Shown: positions 13,635 to 15,284 of the stretch, piece by piece | Position numbering within the stretch: the first letter of the stretch is position 1 | Layout of the letters: every line of letters starts with the position of its first letter | Assembly: GCA_017998575.1 (NCBI GenBank) | Contig: JAGOCV010000061.1 | Span: forward strand, 1 to 15,284 | Length of the DNA: 15,284 bases | From: Burkholderiaceae bacterium | Lineage (GTDB): Bacteria > Pseudomonadota > Gammaproteobacteria > Burkholderiales > Burkholderiaceae | Reading direction: 5' to 3' | Translations under genes and position numbers: made by a program | The notes under the pieces: generated by a model | The model's database searches: none | Told to the model about the DNA's origin: nothing | The model's input: only the letters and a program-made list of their open reading frames with translations

Positions 13635-14954
13635 TCAGCGCCCCAGCAACCGGCCCAGTCCCTGCCCGATCCGGTCGCCCAGACGCGCGCCCGCGCCCGT
13701 GCCCACGCCGGGCAGCACGGCCGTGCCGACGGCCGCCCCCAGCATCGCGCCGCGCGTGAGCGTGACTTCGGGGTCGGACAGCGTGCCGCCCACCACCAGC
13801 GGCACGCCGACCACGCCGGCGGTCACGCGCTCGGCCACGTCCACCGTCATGCGGCCCGACAGCGACTGGTTGGCCGCGATGACCACTTCACCGCGCGCCG
13901 TGAGCGCGCCCGTGCGCGCCACCAGCTGGCGCACGCGGGCCTGGCGGCCCTGCGTGTGCACCTCGCCCGACAGCTCGTCCAGCGCCGTCTCGCCACCGCG
14001 CGAGAGGCCCGCCGTCTGCACGGCGCGCAGCAGGTCGATGCCGTGCAGGCGCGCCTGCGCCACCGAGAAGCGCGTCTCGCTGCGCAGCCCCTCGGGCAGG
14101 CGCGCCAGCTGGGCCGGTGACGTCACCCGCACCGAAAACGTGGTGTCGGCCGTGAGCCGGCCCGACAACGGCCGGCTGGGCGCGGTGAGCGCGGCCGGAT
14201 CCACGCCTCGCACGGCCAGCGTGCCGTCGATGGACAGGCCGGGCGTGGCCACCGTGCCCGGCGCCAGCCGCACCGGCCCCTCCACCGTGCCGCCACCCAG
14301 CCGCGCCCGGAGCTGCCAGCGCGCGCCATCGGCGCCGGGCGACAGGTCGATCCGGGTACCCGCTCGCGCGCCGCTTTCGATGCGCAACGACGCGGTTTCG
14401 GGCCAGCCGTCCTCGCCCAGTCGGGCATCCAGATCGAAGCCGCTGGCCGCGCCCTGGGTGCCCTGCCAGCGGATGTCGTGCAGCGCCACACGGCGCGGCA
14501 GCCAGCGCGTGTCGGCCGGGCCGCCGCCGCCCGCCAGCCGCTGCAACGCCACCACCAGCGCCGCGGCGGCGGTTTCATGCAATTGCGCGCCGCGCACTTC
14601 GAGCGCCGACAGCGCGGGCCGTCCCGCCAGTGCCGCGCGCCAGTCCGGGAACGCCCGCACGCCCTCGGCCGACAGCGGCGGCGTGCTCGCCACGCGCACG
14701 TCGGCCACCTGCACCGAGGGCAGCGGCCACACCGCCACGTCGATGGCGCCCAGCGTGACCGGCACGCCGGCGGCGGCCGACGCCTGGGCCTGCACCCGCG
14801 CACGGAAGTCGTCACCCGACACCCAGTACCGCAGCAACGCCGCCGCCATCACGGGCAGCAGCAGCAGCGCCGCCGCGGCCAGCGCCAGCCAGCGCCACAG
14901 GCGCCGGGGCCGCGCCGCATGGGCACGCGCCGTGGTGTCGGGGGTGTCGCTCAT
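13635..14954 (-). CDS. AsmA-family envelope protein
   Basis: A 439-residue AsmA-like protein. A basic N-terminus is followed by one membrane anchor (about 20-42, [21 protein letters not shown]) and a long periplasmic part made of repeated beta-strands, as in the AsmA/TamB-like lipid-transfer family. [23 protein letters not shown] (66-88) is the typical AsmA start. The C-terminal part has the AsmA-like pattern [10 protein letters not shown], then [22 protein letters not shown], then a Gly-rich helix ending the protein. It is shorter than E. coli AsmA (617 residues). Role in outer-membrane lipid homeostasis is the family's; nothing here says which lipid. Start ATG at 14954 has only a weak binding site. 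Divergent from the GST gene. Confidence 0.85.
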   Translation of the reverse strand: MSDTPDTTARAHAARPRRLWRWLALAAAALLLLPVMAAALLRYWVSGDDFRARVQAQASAAAGVPVTLGAIDVAVWPLPSVQVADVRVASTPPLSAEGVRAFPDWRAALAGRPALSALEVRGAQLHETAAAALVVALQRLAGGGGPADTRWLPRRVALHDIRWQGTQGAASGFDLDARLGEDGWPETASLRIESGARAGTRIDLSPGADGARWQLRARLGGGTVEGPVRLAPGTVATPGLSIDGTLAVRGVDPAALTAPSRPLSGRLTADTTFSVRVTSPAQLARLPEGLRSETRFSVAQARLHGIDLLRAVQTAGLSRGGETALDELSGEVHTQGRQARVRQLVARTGALTARGEVVIAANQSLSGRMTVDVAERVTAGVVGVPLVVGGTLSDPEVTLTRGAMLGAAVGTAVLPGVGTGAGARLGDRIGQGLGRLLGR

Positions 14955-15068
14955 GCGGCCATTGTGCGCCGCCGCCCCGCCTGCACGCCGGCGCGCAAGC
15001 CGTTAGCATGCGCAGCGCCCGCCGCATCGCGGCCGGGCCCACCCCCCTCATCGCCAAAGGATGCACCC

Positions 15069-15284
15069 ATGAAGCTCTACTACTCGCCCGGCTCCTGCTC
15101 GCAATCGCCCCACATCGTCCTGCGCGAAGCGGGCCTGGCCTTCGAGCCCGTGCTCACGCCCACCAAGACGCACAAGACGCCCGACGGCACCGACTACTAC
15201 ACGATCAACCCGCTGGGCTACGTGCCGCTGCTCGAACTCGACGACGGCACGCTGCTGCGCGAAGGCCCGGCCATCGTCCAGTAC
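15069..15284 (+). CDS. gstA: Glutathione S-transferase, 5' part
   Basis: The first 72 residues of a glutathione S-transferase, cut by the window's right edge while still open. The start [20 protein letters not shown] matches the E. coli GstA / beta-class pattern (with Cys10 as the glutathione-side catalytic residue), followed by [27 protein letters not shown] (46-72). The cis-proline in YVPLL (Pro53) and Glu65 form the glutathione-binding site. AAAGGA (15056-15061) seven bases upstream fixes the start. It conjugates glutathione to electrophiles or reduces peroxides; the substrate range is unknown. Read divergently from the AsmA-like gene across a 114-base gap, in which no promoter stands out. 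Confidence 0.9.
   Translation, partial: MKLYYSPGSCSQSPHIVLREAGLAFEPVLTPTKTHKTPDGTDYYTINPLGYVPLLELDDGTLLREGPAIVQY

Overview
The window is G+C-rich chromosomal DNA that looks like a betaproteobacterium of the order Burkholderiales. Comamonadaceae is my best guess, based on remembered gene order (mnmG-rsmG-LysE-parA-hydrolase-parB) and protein character rather than on any search. Four near-identical 16-bp parS centromere sites lie beside parA, parB, rsmG and mnmG, so this is almost certainly the origin-proximal segregation locus of the main chromosome. dnaA and oriC themselves are not in the window. I see no rRNA, tRNA, insertion sequence, phage gene or CRISPR array, and no gene-free stretch exceeds 300 bases.

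Layout: positions 31-1468 carry two separate minus-strand genes, a VOC/PhnB-like protein and an HDOD-domain signalling protein. Positions 1525-5172 form a minus-strand envelope cluster read as lpoB-like lipoprotein, YcfL-like lipoprotein, a secreted protein that may share the LpoB/CsgG fold, and a Gln-rich secreted TPR protein of the COG3014 type. A spacer with three hairpins (5245-5335) separates it from the next unit.

Positions 5340-11066 hold the minus-strand chromosome maintenance and tRNA modification block, in transcription order mnmG, rsmG, LysE-type exporter, parA, alpha/beta hydrolase, parB. ParA is the segregation ATPase, ParB the parS-loading CTPase, and the parS sites are written inside the coding sequences of mnmG (two), rsmG (one) and the hydrolase (one). 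MnmG and RsmG modify tRNA wobble uridine and 16S rRNA.

Divergent from mnmG, positions 11266-12124 carry an NADPH-dependent FMN reductase-like flavoprotein and a small eight-cysteine YkgJ-type protein on the plus strand. They meet, tail to tail, a minus-strand group (12141-13463) of a transglutaminase-like protease, an unrecognised small protein and a DUF1328 membrane peptide, tightly coupled to one another. An AsmA-like envelope protein (13635-14954) follows, and a divergent glutathione S-transferase gene runs off the right edge.

The least ordinary parts are the four-gene LpoB/YcfL/COG3014 envelope cluster with its putative second LpoB-fold protein, the parS sites encoded in two different reading frames of essential genes, and the hydrolase wedged between parA and parB.
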